Source of the DNA: Distichodus sexfasciatus
Taxonomy: Eukaryota; Chordata; Actinopteri; Characiformes; Distichodontidae
Assembly (NCBI GenBank): GCA_032718565.1
Contig: JAVGVS010000023.1
Span: 1,492,493-1,556,492, forward strand
DNA: 64,000 bases
Reading direction: 5' to 3'
Position 1 is the first letter of the stretch, and each line of letters starts with the position of its first letter. Below the pieces are notes generated by a model, which searched no databases, was not told where the DNA came from, and saw only the letters and a program-made list of their open reading frames with translations. Both the position numbers and the translations under genes were made by a program. Shown here piece after piece: positions 1-11,420 of the stretch.

Positions 1-285
1 AATGCTTTTCAGGAAGGCTTAATATGAGCGACCAAGTGCTGAAACATTAGCCAGCTCTTTCTAAGCTAGAGCGTTGGAATCGATGAAGGCTACCAACTCT
101 AACCGCCTCACAGCTTGCACTTTACCACTTGGCCCTAAGTAATCATTAATAGAATAGTTAATTTTTGCAGAACAGTTGCACTTCTTTAGCATACAAAACC
201 TTCATAATGATTGCACTGGCAACAATTATGGGGTGTTGCATGTGATGGCTAAACATCAAATATAAAAATGAAAAGAGAAATATAC

Positions 286-2073
286 CTCTTTGTATTGTGT
301 GGGGAAGGGAGGCATATGGTCGCTGGTTCATCTTGTATATTTCTGGTTTCCGTCTCCACTTCCACCTCCAGGGGGCTGTAGACGCCCTTATCCACCTCCT
401 CCTGCCTGAAGGAGCAGTTTGTGTTCATGAAAACAGAAATTGTAAGTGTTTTTACAAATGAATAATGCATGTCAGTTCTTTAAAATAGATACACAGTTAT
501 TGCAAAACAGGCTAAATACATTTGTACAATTTCAAATTTTGTACACATTTATTAAATCTGTTGTGCAGTTTTATATATTTTATAATATAAATTATAATAA
601 AAAATATTACAACTTACATTTTTTCTGTATCTTATTTTGTCTTTCTTTCATTAGTACTTTTTTAATTGACATTGCTTTCTGTAAAGTTTCTGAAATGTCT
701 TTAAAAAGCTCATTTTAATTTATGAGAAAAAAATTTCAGTTAGTTTTTAATTAGACACTTGTTATACAAACTAAACAAATACAAACGATAAATAATTACA
801 TGTCAGTTAGTCCAACCCTAATTCAGGTACTTTGGCTAATCTATAATCTTGCTGTATTACATACTTATCTAAACTTGCAAGGTTCTCGCTCCCCATTTTC
901 CACACCACGCCCCAGACCTCCTCATCGGGACTTTCCTCAACCGTGGCCACCCCGCCATTCCACCTGCAGTCCACATAATCACCCCACAGGCCGAACCTAA
1001 GGACAAAACCCTGAGGAAACACATTGGAGTTAACAATTCAACAACAAAAAATATAACTGCTCTGAAGTTCGGGGACCATTTACTGTTAGAATGTCCAGAC
1101 AGTGTGGATTTTATATGTTGGCAGGATTTAAATTTATGTCGGATTTTAGCACTCTCTATTGTTCAAATAGCGGCATTGTATAATTAGTGCCCCATATTGT
1201 TGAAATGGCAACATTGTATATTTCCCTCTTCCATTTCTTAGTTTTGATTGTTTATACCAAATTTCTGCAGAATCGTACTTAAGATTCTTGAGATATATGC
1301 GTTTAGCATTTATAGCGCCCCCTATTGTTCAACTGGCGCCATTGATGGTAACTGGGCCGATGCAGTCCAAAATATGAAATCCATAGTCCCAGTTAGAAAG
1401 TTGTTTGATCCAAGTGAGAGAATCAGCTAAAGCAGGAATTTTCACTCTAGGCCACACAGTTCGAGAGTTAAGAGGTCAAAACGTGTTTGCCTTCGCTATA
1501 GCGTTTATTATAGGCCGATCACTATGCTATGCACACCGTTCTTACTTACTCTCCAAATTTCAGCTTTCTGCGATTTACGGTTTAAGATGCACAATCCGTT
1601 TTGTAGGGAAAAAATATATATAAAAATATATATATTCTTTAATAATAAAGAAAAAACTGAACTACTACAAGTGGCTTCCACAGCACTTTATGCTTGGATC
1701 CCTAATAATATGCCTTGTCACGTGGAAGTTGCAGCGACCTCTTGAGCTTTAACTGAACATCTTATTAAACACACTTCAAATTCACCCAGACTGAGGGTGG
1801 CCTGTTTAGTTAGTCTTTTTTCTTTCCAGGTTTCATTCTATTTTTCAGAGAGGTTGTCCCTTTCCCCTTTGCCACTGTCTTCTCAGACCTTAGGGACTTG
1901 GAACTGGCAATATAAAAAGCGATCACGGTATGTTCAAATTGCGTGTAACAAATTCTCATTACCTTAAGGCGACCGATGCAATAAAAAAGCGCTGATGGGT
2001 TTTTCAGCTGCAGTCTCTCTTTCAGCAGGTTGCTCCCGAAAGCAAAGTACATGAAGTAGCCCGCGTTTGACAT
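286..2073 (-). CDS. ggct: Gamma-glutamylcyclotransferase, exons 1-3 (partial; may be decaying)
   Basis: GGCT releases 5-oxoproline from gamma-glutamyl dipeptides in cytosolic glutathione turnover. Exon 1 (2073-1963) starts at ATG 2073 and encodes the YFAFGSNLL substrate-loop motif. Exon 2 (1010-865) encodes GGVATVEESPDEEVWGVVW. Exon 3 (405-286) starts with the QE that aligns with the family's catalytic Glu98, followed by GVYSPLEV. All three have AG acceptors or GT donors in compatible phases (0, then 2). The remaining exon or exons lie off the left edge. Exon 3 is an open frame, but its middle looks out of register: a YKMN-like block appears in the +1 frame and CLPSP returns in the original frame, as if by compensating indels. 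The identification is firm. Whether the gene is functional is unclear. The frame on the same strand at 2147-2407 looks like non-coding 5' sequence. Confidence 0.85.
1100..1640. repeat. Degenerate interspersed repeat in ggct intron 1
   Basis: AT-rich intronic sequence with three spaced copies of a 22-bp unit of the form TATTGTTCAA..GCATTG at 1157-1178, 1195-1216 and 1323-1344. The text around AGCGCCCCCTATTG resembles a dispersed teleost repeat. No coding signal is seen. I cannot assign a family without a repeat library. Confidence 0.45.
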
Positions 2074-2437
2074 CGCTGGTGTTTGTTCGGATATTATAAA
2101 TAGGATAAAAATAGAAAAACCTATTTGAAAAGGACGAATACAGGAATTAGGATGACGAGTTTCTTTGTATTTGTGACAACAATGCCAGAGTCATAGTGAC
2201 ACCGCACAAAGCGTTACTGCAATCTGTTAGGTAAATATTAATTATTTCCGTTCCGTTGTTTGACGAAGGCTGGCGTTCATTTTGCTGTTGAAGTGGCCGC
2301 TCGTCAAAATAAAAGTCGGCCTCTACTTGGTGATAGTTGGCTGGGGTTTTGCTGCCACCTATCTTGACAACAGTTCTTGAACTAGTTTTGGAAAAGTCTA
2401 TAACCAAAAAAGCAGCTATACATCAGACTCTTTTATG

Positions 2438-2551
2438 TGTGTATATATATATATATACACATACACATATAGAGAGCGAGAGAGAGATAGATATAGATAT
2501 ATACATACATATATATATATACACACACACACATATATATATATTCATTTA
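2438..2551. repeat. Compound TA/GA/GATA/CA microsatellite
   Basis: A continuous run of simple repeats: (TA)n, then ACAC, GAGA, ATAGAT, (TA)n, (CA)n and (TA)n. It is flanked on the right by a short AATTT repeat. It lies upstream of ggct exon 1 and contains no gene. Confidence 0.9.
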
Positions 2552-2609
2552 ATTTAATTTAATTTTAAATAACTTCGACTTATTTCCACATGACCCCACA
2601 CATATTACC

Positions 2610-2830
2610 AATGACACAGTAAACACTTCTCATGATTGGAGGGTCACCAGTTCAAATCCCTGACCAGTAAAGGTAACACTGAGGTACTCATGAGCAATAT
2701 ACTGTCCATCCCCAAGACCTGCCTAAAGCTGCCCACTGCTCCTTCACAGATGGGTCAAATGCATGTCACATTTCATTGTGGTGCACAATGTGCTGTGGTG
2801 TGTTAATGATGACAAATAATCACTCACTAT
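2610..2830 (+). mobile_element. tRNA-derived SINE, full or nearly full copy
   Basis: Contains a B-box-like AGTTCAAATCC near the left end and a conserved body. The right part includes CATTTCATTGTGGTGCACA and a GTGTGTTAATGATGACAAAT tail. The same family recurs in reverse at about 24240-24455 and 44617-44755, and as tail fragments at about 56470-56590 and 61740-61790. It fills most of the ggct-snrpd1 interval. The family name is not assigned. Confidence 0.7.
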
Positions 2831-3052
2831 ATTTTAGATGTGGTGAACAAAATAATTACTGGTTTTGGACCACCAAAATTTCCACTCTGTGTAACTAATC
2901 TTAAGCACTGTATATTTATTTTTGACTGCTCAACTTATGCATTTTTTCCTACAGAATCTCAACAAGGCACGTCACATTCCTCTCAAAGGTTTTTGCAACA
3001 GTAAATGACGCATTGATGAAACTCAGACAAAAGTTGTTTTCAAAGAGAAGAC

Positions 3053-3058
3053 TTTAAT
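3053..3058 (-). terminator. snrpd1: snrpd1 poly(A) signal (ATTAAA)
   Basis: TTTAAT on the plus strand reads ATTAAA on the gene strand, about 80 bp past the stop codon. It is the only good hexamer close to the stop, so the mature 3' end is probably near 3030-3045. Confidence 0.6.
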
Positions 3059-3137
3059 GTACAAAATAAAGGAGAAAAAAAACAATATTTCCAAAAAATC
3101 CTGTACAAACAGAAAAAAGCCAGCACCGCCTAAGCAT

Positions 3138-4602
3138 TCATCTCCTGGGTCCACCTCTTCCACGTCCCCTTCCTCTGCCACGTCCCCTTCCTCTTCCCCG
3201 TCCACGGCCAGCCACTGCAAAACAAAGTTTTTGTTATTGAAGTCAAAGAAGCAGGCAAGTCCATGTCAGCTGAGCACTACTGGATAGCATGAACCCTTTT
3301 GCCCTGCCATGATTAATCTTTATGCACACTTGCTCATCTTGTTGATACATTTACTAAAACTATCCTCTATGTAATGGCCCACAATGTTAAGATGAGCGTA
3401 ATTACATATTTCCATGACATGCAGTATCGGCACGAAATTAAAATGAATAAAAACAGTGCAGAGCATCTTTCAAAGACCCTGAGTGATAATGTTGAAAAAG
3501 AGGGTACAGCATCAGATGCATTTACATTTATACCCGCTACTTTATTTTATATATCCATGTCTAACATGTAATTACATTTCTGATGATACGTATATGGATC
3601 CAGTGTGACACACACAGAGGCAGCAGCATTTTGCATGGCTCCTATTTGGAAGGCACAAGAGTACTTACCCGCCTCCCTCTTCTTCGACTTGATTTTGGGC
3701 TCGATGTCCACCAGCAAGGTGTCTAGAGGAAGACTGTCCGGCAGAATGAAGTAGCGGATGTTGTTCCCACGGATGCTCAAAGACTCCAGCTGGGTGGGCT
3801 CTCTGTTTTTCAGGGTCATCTTCACAGCTTTCAGGTGAGTGTTCATACTGACGTCCACACCTGATTCCCAAGAAACAAGACAAGAAGAATATTCAATTAT
3901 TATGCAAATACTGACGTAGAATGCACTCTTTAAATTCATGCAAAAAAACTCATGTCTCTTAGGACACAAGAACATAAGACCTTATCTTACCTGTGATGGT
4001 GCCATGGACCTGGGTTCCATTTTTCAGCTCAATGGTAACCGTTTCATGGCTCAATTTCATCAAAAAGCTGGATAATTAAAAGAACAATTTTAGTCTTACA
4101 AATGGTAAATACATTTATATTTCAGTCGACTGAACACAATCTGCAGCCCCGACATGAACACAAAGACAATAAGCAACTAGACAAGACACATTCCAAAGTG
4201 CTCTGTATAAACACAAACATGGTGTGCCCAAATGCACAATTTATCATAATTAGATCATAATACGCACACTGAGACAAGTTATTGTTTGTATTTACGCATA
4301 AATGACCAACGCAAGTTCTATAAAAGCCGTGCCAACTTTATTAAAATTACTTGCTTTTTTTCCATGTCACCCCACAGATATTTTTAAAAACATTTATTGG
4401 TGATAATTTCCATATAGATAGTGTATAATCAATGTTTTAATTCATTCACAACTTCCCGCCTCCCATCTGCTAGCTCGTTAGCATCTTAGCCGCTAATTTA
4501 AAATCTAACGCCATCCGTCGCCCCGGATGTCGATTTCTTGCGTTTAATCACCACACGCCCTGGAGAGGACATTCTTTTACCAACTTACCGAACGAGTTTC
4601 AT
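3138..4602 (-). CDS. snrpd1: Small nuclear ribonucleoprotein Sm D1
   Basis: SmD1 is a core subunit of the heptameric Sm ring on U1, U2, U4 and U5 snRNAs. Four exons: 4602-4589, 4067-3991, 3860-3669 and 3214-3138. They sum to 360 nt, giving 119 residues, the family length. Exon 1 encodes only MKLVR. Exons 2-3 carry the Sm fold (KLSHETVTIELKNGTQVHG, then SIRGNNIRYFILPD with the Sm2 RGN). Exon 4 encodes VAG followed by an uninterrupted Gly-Arg repeat ending GGPRR and a stop. That tail is a known arginine-methylation site and binds SMN. All introns are GT-AG. It is divergent from clptm1l. Frames on the opposite strand across the GR tail and exon 3 are shadows. Confidence 0.97.
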
Positions 4603-5310
4603 TGTGGCGGTGGATTTTAGACCAAAAATCCTCCACCGATGTCCGAAAAAATTGTAGCGCAAACGACAGAGGTCCGTAAAACGCCACTGAAACAGGCAAC
4701 TGCTTCCGTTCAAATCCGGAAGCACTACCTTCTGGTGCGCGGCTCCTCGCTGGTTGCCAGATCCTCGAGAAATGAACAAATGTTGATAACGTGTCATCTA
4801 ACATTTGAATGGATGACGTGATTTCTCTGGAGATATCACTCAACATGTGCAAAATGACACGTAACAAAATAGATGACTGCTCGGTGGGGAAAATATATCT
4901 CGAAATGACAAGGTTTGAGTAAAAGAAGGCACACCTGGCAACCCCATAGCAGGAAATGGTACACGGAACTGAATTCTCCACTTATGTTGAAATCTCGTAG
5001 CCTGCCCTAAGAGCTGATACGACACACTCGAGCTCCGTTTGATTCCTACCGTCGCTGTCTCGTCACCGGTATCTGGAAGCGTACTGAGGGCCTTCGACGG
5101 CGGCTTCTTCATTCTGACAGTCGGTACGACGGCTTCGCTCCCGCCAGATGCTTGCTTCCCGAGCGGCGTCATGTCGGTGAACACGCGCCGTCTCTCTCCG
5201 TGTTGCGCGTGTAACGCGAGTTCGGTGAACCGGGTGGTGAGGCGCCGCTGATCCGCGTTGACACATGGTCCTCTTTATTGAGAAGAATCCCCATATAAAG
5301 CTGAGTCAGC
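4603..5310. promoter_or_regulatory. Divergent snrpd1/clptm1l promoter interval
   Basis: 708 bp separate the two start codons. The interval has many CpG dinucleotides compared with the flanking DNA and no repeats. It contains the small inverted repeat GCTTCCG...CGGAAGC around 4704-4724, whose arms match the ETS core CCGGAAG. No TATA box is placed for either gene. A shared housekeeping-type CpG promoter is inferred from layout and composition. The open frames crossing it show no recognisable protein. Confidence 0.55.
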
Positions 5311-8300
5311 ATGTTTCAGAAGACTTCCCTCACCACCCTTATCGTGGGGGTCTTCGTCGTCTACGTGCTCCACACATGCTGGGTGATGTACGGCATCGTT
5401 TACACCAAACCGTGTGACAACCCCAGAAGTGACAGCTGCATCAGTCCTTATCTGGCCGAGAATCCTCGCTTGCAGGTCTGCCTAAAGCCAAATGATGATT
5501 CATTATACGTTAATGCATATGTTCTGTAATGACATTGGTGAGGCTGTATGAACCCTCTAATTAGGCTTAAATGTGTGAAACCCTTACAGACAATTTTTGA
5601 AATGCAGTTTCCTGTAATTGGAAACCGTGATAGTGTGTTACTTGCACATTAGAGGCAAAAAACGGGTTTGAAATGAGTCTTTTCAACTCATTTCTTCATC
5701 CAGTCGACTTTTGGCAAATGTCACAGGGTGTGAGATTTTGGTTTAGATGTCATCCTATTTTGGAGCACGTCCTTGGTTATTTTATCCCGGTCCGCCCACT
5801 TCGTAACAGATGCACTTTATTTGCAAAAATGTCACAGGGTGTGAGATTGGTGTTTTTGGTTTAGATGTCATCCTATTTTGGAGCACGTCCTTGGTTATTT
5901 TATCTTGGTCCGCCCACTTTGTAACAGATGCACTTTATTTGCAAAGTAAAGCTTTACTCAGGTTTCATGCCCCTTTTACTCAAATTCAGGGTTTTCATGC
6001 ATATTTAATGCCCTTTTTAAGAAAAAATGAGAGCTCATGGCTTTTTACTAAACTCAGGGGTTTCATCACCCTTTAATGCACCTTTCCACAAATGGGCAGT
6101 TTTGTGCACTTTCTACTAATTTCTCTTCACTCAAATCAGCTTTTTCATACCCTGTTACCCAAATGTCACCTGAACTATTTTGAGCTGCTTTTTTGTTTTT
6201 CCTACAGCTGAGTGTCTACACGGCGCTGAGGCCCAATGCTGATGGCGGACACAGTCTCATTCACAGAGAGGAGAATTTTGATGTGCACACCAGATTTGAA
6301 AGGTAAAACCTGTTGATTGTTTAGTTAGTCCTTGGAAATCGCAGCTCGCCTCGAACGTTCATTCCCGTCTTTCGCTTGCCTAAAGGTTAGTGAATGTGTC
6401 TTTACCAAAGAAGACACGGAAGAATGGAACTCTGTACGCTATGGTGTTCGTGCACCAGGCGGGAATGTCACCTTGGCAGGATCCACGCCAAGTGCATTTG
6501 GTGACGCAGCTTACCACCTACATGCTGCCCAAACCCCCTGAGGTCAGCCTGATCACAGGCCAAGAAAAGCCTCCAGTGAGTCTTCATTTCTTTACTCACA
6601 ATTTAATTAGGTGATATATTGAAAAAGTATATTATGCAGCAGGACTGCCTTACACTAGGTTTGCCTTGTCTTCACAAATTGTAAGTATAAAAAACACTGT
6701 CAGTATTGTGCTGAAATTGGGTAAAAGTGTCAGATTGGATAGTTGGGGCTGGAGCTGGGGTACAAGAAACGGGAATCTAATTTTCCTGTTCTTAACTTAA
6801 TCAGTGTTGTAATAATAACAACAGAAAGTTAACCTTGTTAGCTCTTCTGTTTGTGAATTCATACTAAATGATAAATGAAAAATAAATATGCACACCAAAA
6901 TTGGTATCAGAATTGGCAGACACTCAAGATATTGGAATCATACCAAAAAATGATATCGGTATACATCCTTAATAAGTCCTATAGCAAGTCCTAACTATCT
7001 AATAATCTCTGCCCATTAGCAACAGAAGCCGCACAGCGCACCTGGCGATGGTGAGGTGGACCGACCTGTGTCCCACTGGCGGTCTCGCTTGACGTTGAAT
7101 GTGGTGGGAGAAAAGTTCCTGTTTGACCGAGAGGCTCTTCCTGGTGACGTGCACCGATACATGAGAGTGTGAGCCACCTCGGGCCATACAGAGCTGCTCA
7201 TTTTCAGTGACTCATTTCCGTTTTAAGATAACATTGCCCAATGTATATAGCTTGATTTTTTTTTTTATGTTTGTCTTGTAGGTATCAGATAGGAAAGAAA
7301 ATGGTGTACCTGCCCCTTCTGTTCATAGATGAGCTGAGCAACAGAGTGAAAGATTTAATGGTATGGTGTTTCAGTGAGCGTGGAATTTGTTTCCTTGTAT
7401 GTTTGTTTCACGCTAACGACGTATGTGTCTTTCAGGAGATTAACAGCAGCACCACAGAACTGCCGCTCACCATCTCCTATGACACCATAGCTCTGGGAAA
7501 GCTCAGGTTCTGGATCCACATGCAGGACGCTGTCTACTCACTGCAGCAGTTTGGTTAGTGGGACGTGCTGCTTTGCATGTCATTTGATTCGTGGTTAAGA
7601 GGCTCATGTTGAGGAAGCAGTGTTCTTCGCCTTTATTTATGGGTGGTTTGACAGCTATGTGGCAACTGGTTTTAAAAGACACCTTATTGAAAAATAAATG
7701 TCGAAGATATTGTGTGCTGCACAATATAATGTACAGATAAAGGGGTATTATTCGTTTGTGCAACTCATGGTCATTGTGTAGACAACTTTTAAATACAGAA
7801 GGTGTATTTTAAAAAAACTAAATATCATTGTTTTATTTAACTGCTAAAACACCAGTAGTGGAACTTCATTTAAACATTAGATTTATATATTCTTTCATTT
7901 ATTTACACATTACTTAAAAAGAATGATTATTCGATCTCTCATACTTTTGATACTTTTAAATTTATTACAGAAATTCAAATTTCAAGTAATGAAGTAATAA
8001 AATATAACAGTTTTTACTCTCAGAACCTTTTTACAGCTGTAATCTGGCAACTTTAAGAGGGGTCTTTAAATATGTCTACGTAAAAGAAATATTGAAAATA
8101 TCCTTGTAATATCGTATTTAGTCCTATAAGGGTCTGTGTAGCCATTTCCGGTTAATTATTTGCACCCTTTTTCCTTCTAGGTTTTACTGAAAAAGATGCA
8201 GATGAAATCAAGGGGATATTTGTGGACACAAATCTTTACTTCCTGGCTCTGACCTTCTTTGTTGCAGCTTTTCACGTAAGTGCATTTAGATCGCAACTTA

Positions 8301-11300
8301 AGCCAGAAGTTATTGTGTAGGAAGATAAATATAAATATGTATGTTTTGTTTTAGTTGTTATTTGACTTCCTGGCATTTAAAAATGACATCAGCTTTTGGA
8401 AACAGAAGAAAAGTATGGTGGGAATGTCCAGCAAAGCAGGTAACTTTCAAGAGGATTATTTTCCTCACAATTTCTCTTTTGTCTTATTTATATGTGACGG
8501 ATCCTGTATATAGGAGATGTCTGGGTTTGTAATGTGTGTATTGCTAAATGTTAAAGATGACCTCAGATATTTGTTTTTCTAGTGCTATGGAGGTGTTTTA
8601 GCACCTTAGTGATTTTCCTGTATTTGCTGGATGAACAGACCAGCATGCTAGTGCTCATCCCTGCAGGAATAGGATCTTTGATTGAGGTACATTCCAGTTC
8701 ACAAACACACTTATAGGTGCAGATGCAGATGATCATTGTCTTCGTTTTAAACATTTACAATATAATAAAACATTTATAGCTGTAAACATTTTATATTTTT
8801 AGGTGTGGAAAGTAAAGAAAGCCTTTAAGATCTATGTGATGTGGAAGGGCGTTACGCCAATGCTTCTGGTAAGTATTTAGTATTTGTGTTTTTTAGAAAA
8901 CTGAAACTTGCTCAACAGACCTTGCTTGCTGAAATAAACCATCTGTCATTTGAAACTTATCAAAACCTCATCTTTCAGTTCGGCAAATCTGATGAATCAG
9001 AGAAGAAAACAGAGGAATATGATAGCTTGGTAAGACATTTACTTTTGTTTTGGTGTTATTAGTAGATGCGCATCTAGAGTATTTAGATTAATGTTTTTGT
9101 AAGTTCATGTTTCTTTTTCTTTGCAGGCAATGAAGTACCTCTCTTACCTGCTGTATCCACTGTGTGTGGGTGGTGCAATTTATGCACTTGTGTTTGTGAA
9201 GTACAAAAGGTGTGGTGCTAGTATCACTGATAATGTAATGAATTTGTTTGAAACTTTTACTTGTATTTACCTAGGGATTCTTTGTTTTTTTCACAGTTGG
9301 TACTCCTGGCTGATTAACAGTCTGGTCAATGGTATGTTACATGCTTCTATTTACATATTCTAAAATAATCTTTTGATGCTATGAGTTTTGACTCATAGAA
9401 TCATAAAATTTTTTTCGCTTTGGCTTTGGATTCAATGTAATATTCACATTCCACTCACATAAAAGAATTTTCCAAAATTGTAACTAATTTAAGTACAATA
9501 TTCAAGATTTTGATTTGTCATACAAGTGCTAAAAGCTATAGAATGTAAATCGAACCCACTCCAAGATTGTGCTAATTAAAAGTAAAAAAAAAAACCATTC
9601 AGATAAGGGAATAAATAAAAGATAAAATAAGCAATAAAAATGTAGACAAAGTAGAAGTTAAATGGCAGGAGCCATGTGCACATTGTTTTATATACCATGT
9701 AATGTTAATTTAAGTAAAGGACCATCCTGAAAATGTTATTAAAGTGCAGTGCAGAGGTGTAACATGACTTATTCAATCAGTCTTAGGGTCAAGTGGCATT
9801 TTATATGAAATATGGTTATATAACCAAGTCTGGGCATGTATGTGTTTGATTTCCTCTGATTATTATGTGTCTGATTCTCTTCTCTCTGGACAGGAGTGTA
9901 TGCTTTTGGATTCCTCTTCATGCTACCTCAGCTATTTGTGAACTACAAGGTCAGCTCTCATGCTTAATGTTACAGAAAAGTAGTTAACACTTTTCCATTT
10001 TGGAACAGCAATACCGTATATCTTCCAATAGTAGCCCCGGCGTTTATTCAAAAAATTATTCGGACGGCCCGGCGTTTAAAAGAGACCGGCGGTTGTTGGA
10101 GACCGGCTATTATTCGCCTCGGAGACGGAATGGTGATGGGTAAACGGGGTTCATTTGGCAGTAATATACGGTATGGTACCGTATTTACGGCCACAAAATG
10201 TAGGCAACAACACCGGATGAACATTTCAGGATTTAATAAAATTATAAGTACAACAGTGCGGTATTATTAAAGCAGTATACGGTATTAACGTACGCATGAA
10301 AAACAGGTACGGTAGACGTCAACTGAACGTTCTTGCCAATGATGCCACCAGCACTGGCCTGCACCAGTCCGAATTTTGCACAAAAGCGCTCATCAGCCCG
10401 ACAAGGAGGAAGAGGGCGCAGAGTTTTTCACGTGATCTTTTACTACAGACCGGCGCTTAAAGGAGACCGGCTACTATTGGAGACCGGCGTCTATTTGTCG
10501 CGACATCTCTTCAAACCCGGCGTTTATTGGAAACGGGCGTCAATAAGAGACAGGCTACTATTGGAAGATATACGGTATTTTGAATTGAAGGGCCCTCTAA
10601 AATATTCTGTGATTGCACCATTAGTAATGTCAGAACTGTTTTAACGGGTTAGCCCTATGAAGTTTAAGCATGTCACTAATTTCTTTCTTTCTTAAATTTG
10701 TCAGTTAAAATCAGTGGCTCATCTACCCTGGAAGGCCTTCATGTATAAAGTAAGTGATTCACCATGTAATGAAATGAAGGCAAATCTGTAAGCAGGCTGA
10801 GTATTTATTCCCTCATTTGTGCGATTCTAGGCATTCAACACATTCATTGACGACGTCTTCGCCTTCATAATCACCATGCCGACCTCTCATCGACTAGCCT
10901 GCTTCAGGGACGACGCCGTTTTCCTCATTTACCTGTATCAGAGATGGTGAGGAACGCATGCTCTTAGTACAACTTAGAAATTATACTGTCAGTACTTTTC
11001 GAAACATTTCACAATGCAGAAGATAAGATTCGTATCATGATGCAAAATCATTTTACCTACTGATCATAGACACTGTTAAATTGAATAGGTGTTATTATTT
11101 ATTACCATAATCAATTATGGTAGCCTCTCAAGGATCTTGAAAATTCTGTCAACATGTTATTTCAATTCATTTTGTCAGCTACAAAACTGTTAGTCACCTA
11201 GTGGTGAAATAATGCATATAATAATAAACTTAGTAATTTATTATTTCCTGCTGTCTTCTGCTATTTCTGTACATGTATTGAAGAGCACATGCCTTGAATG

Positions 11301-11420
11301 AGCCTAAAATGAGACTTGTGTGATTCATGCTGCAGGCTGTATCCAGTCGACAAGACCAGAGTAAACGAGTATGGCGTGTCATATGATGAGGAACCAAAAG
11401 GGAAGGCCCACAAAGATTAG
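5311..11420 (+). CDS. clptm1l: CLPTM1-like protein (CLPTM1L/CRR9), complete
   Basis: Multi-pass ER membrane protein of the CLPTM1 family; published work links it to glucosaminyl-phosphatidylinositol scrambling and cisplatin response. Seventeen exons: 5311-5475, 6208-6302, 6386-6575, 7020-7168, 7282-7360, 7436-7553, 8181-8275, 8355-8439, 8583-8686, 8803-8868, 8979-9029, 9127-9209, 9297-9331, 9894-9949, 10705-10749, 10831-10946, 11336-11420. They total 1617 nt, 538 residues, equal to the human protein, with every junction in phase. The N-terminus has a membrane anchor (LIVGVFVVYVLHTCWVMYGI). The lumenal part has NGTLYAMVF and RFWIHMQDAVYSLQQFG. The C-terminal half carries hydrophobic helices (YFLALTFFVAAFHLLFDFLAF; AMKYLSYLLYPLCVGGAIYA; FGFLFMLPQLFVNY) and the conserved TFIDDVFAFIITMPTSHR. 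No damage is seen. Confidence 0.97.
5716..5946 (+). repeat. Two-copy tandem duplication in clptm1l intron 1
   Basis: A unit of about 111 bp starting AAATGTCACAGGGTGTGAGA is repeated at 5716-5826 and 5827-5946. The copies are nearly identical: the second has a short insert (GGTGTTTTT) and a few substitutions. The following 150 bp hold weaker repeats of TTCATGCCC and TCAGGG. The rest of intron 1 shows nothing notable. Confidence 0.85.
7554..8180 (+). other. clptm1l intron 6, AT-rich, no feature seen
   Basis: Intronic sequence between the QQFG and FTEKDADE exons. It is AT-rich, with no recognisable repeat family or RNA gene. Introns 3 (6576-7019), 13 (9332-9893) and 16 (10947-11335) are likewise plain. 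Confidence 0.5.
10011..10578. mobile_element. Non-autonomous DNA element with perfect 26-bp terminal inverted repeats
   Basis: Lies in clptm1l intron 14. The ends (10011-10036 and 10553-10578) are perfect inverted repeats, beginning ATACCGTATATCTTCC. The interior is built from repeated CGGCGTTTATT, GAGACCGG and TACTATTGGA words in both orientations, so the whole element can fold on itself. There is no transposase. The superfamily is not clear from the termini. Confidence 0.8.

Noticed and set aside
2147..2407. Minus-strand frame upstream of ggct as an extra gene or an N-terminal extension.
   Set aside because: Not continuous with the ggct start; low-complexity composition and no family resemblance.
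5716..5946. Direct repeats as a CRISPR-like array.
   Set aside because: Only two long copies with no spacers, inside an intron of a vertebrate gene.
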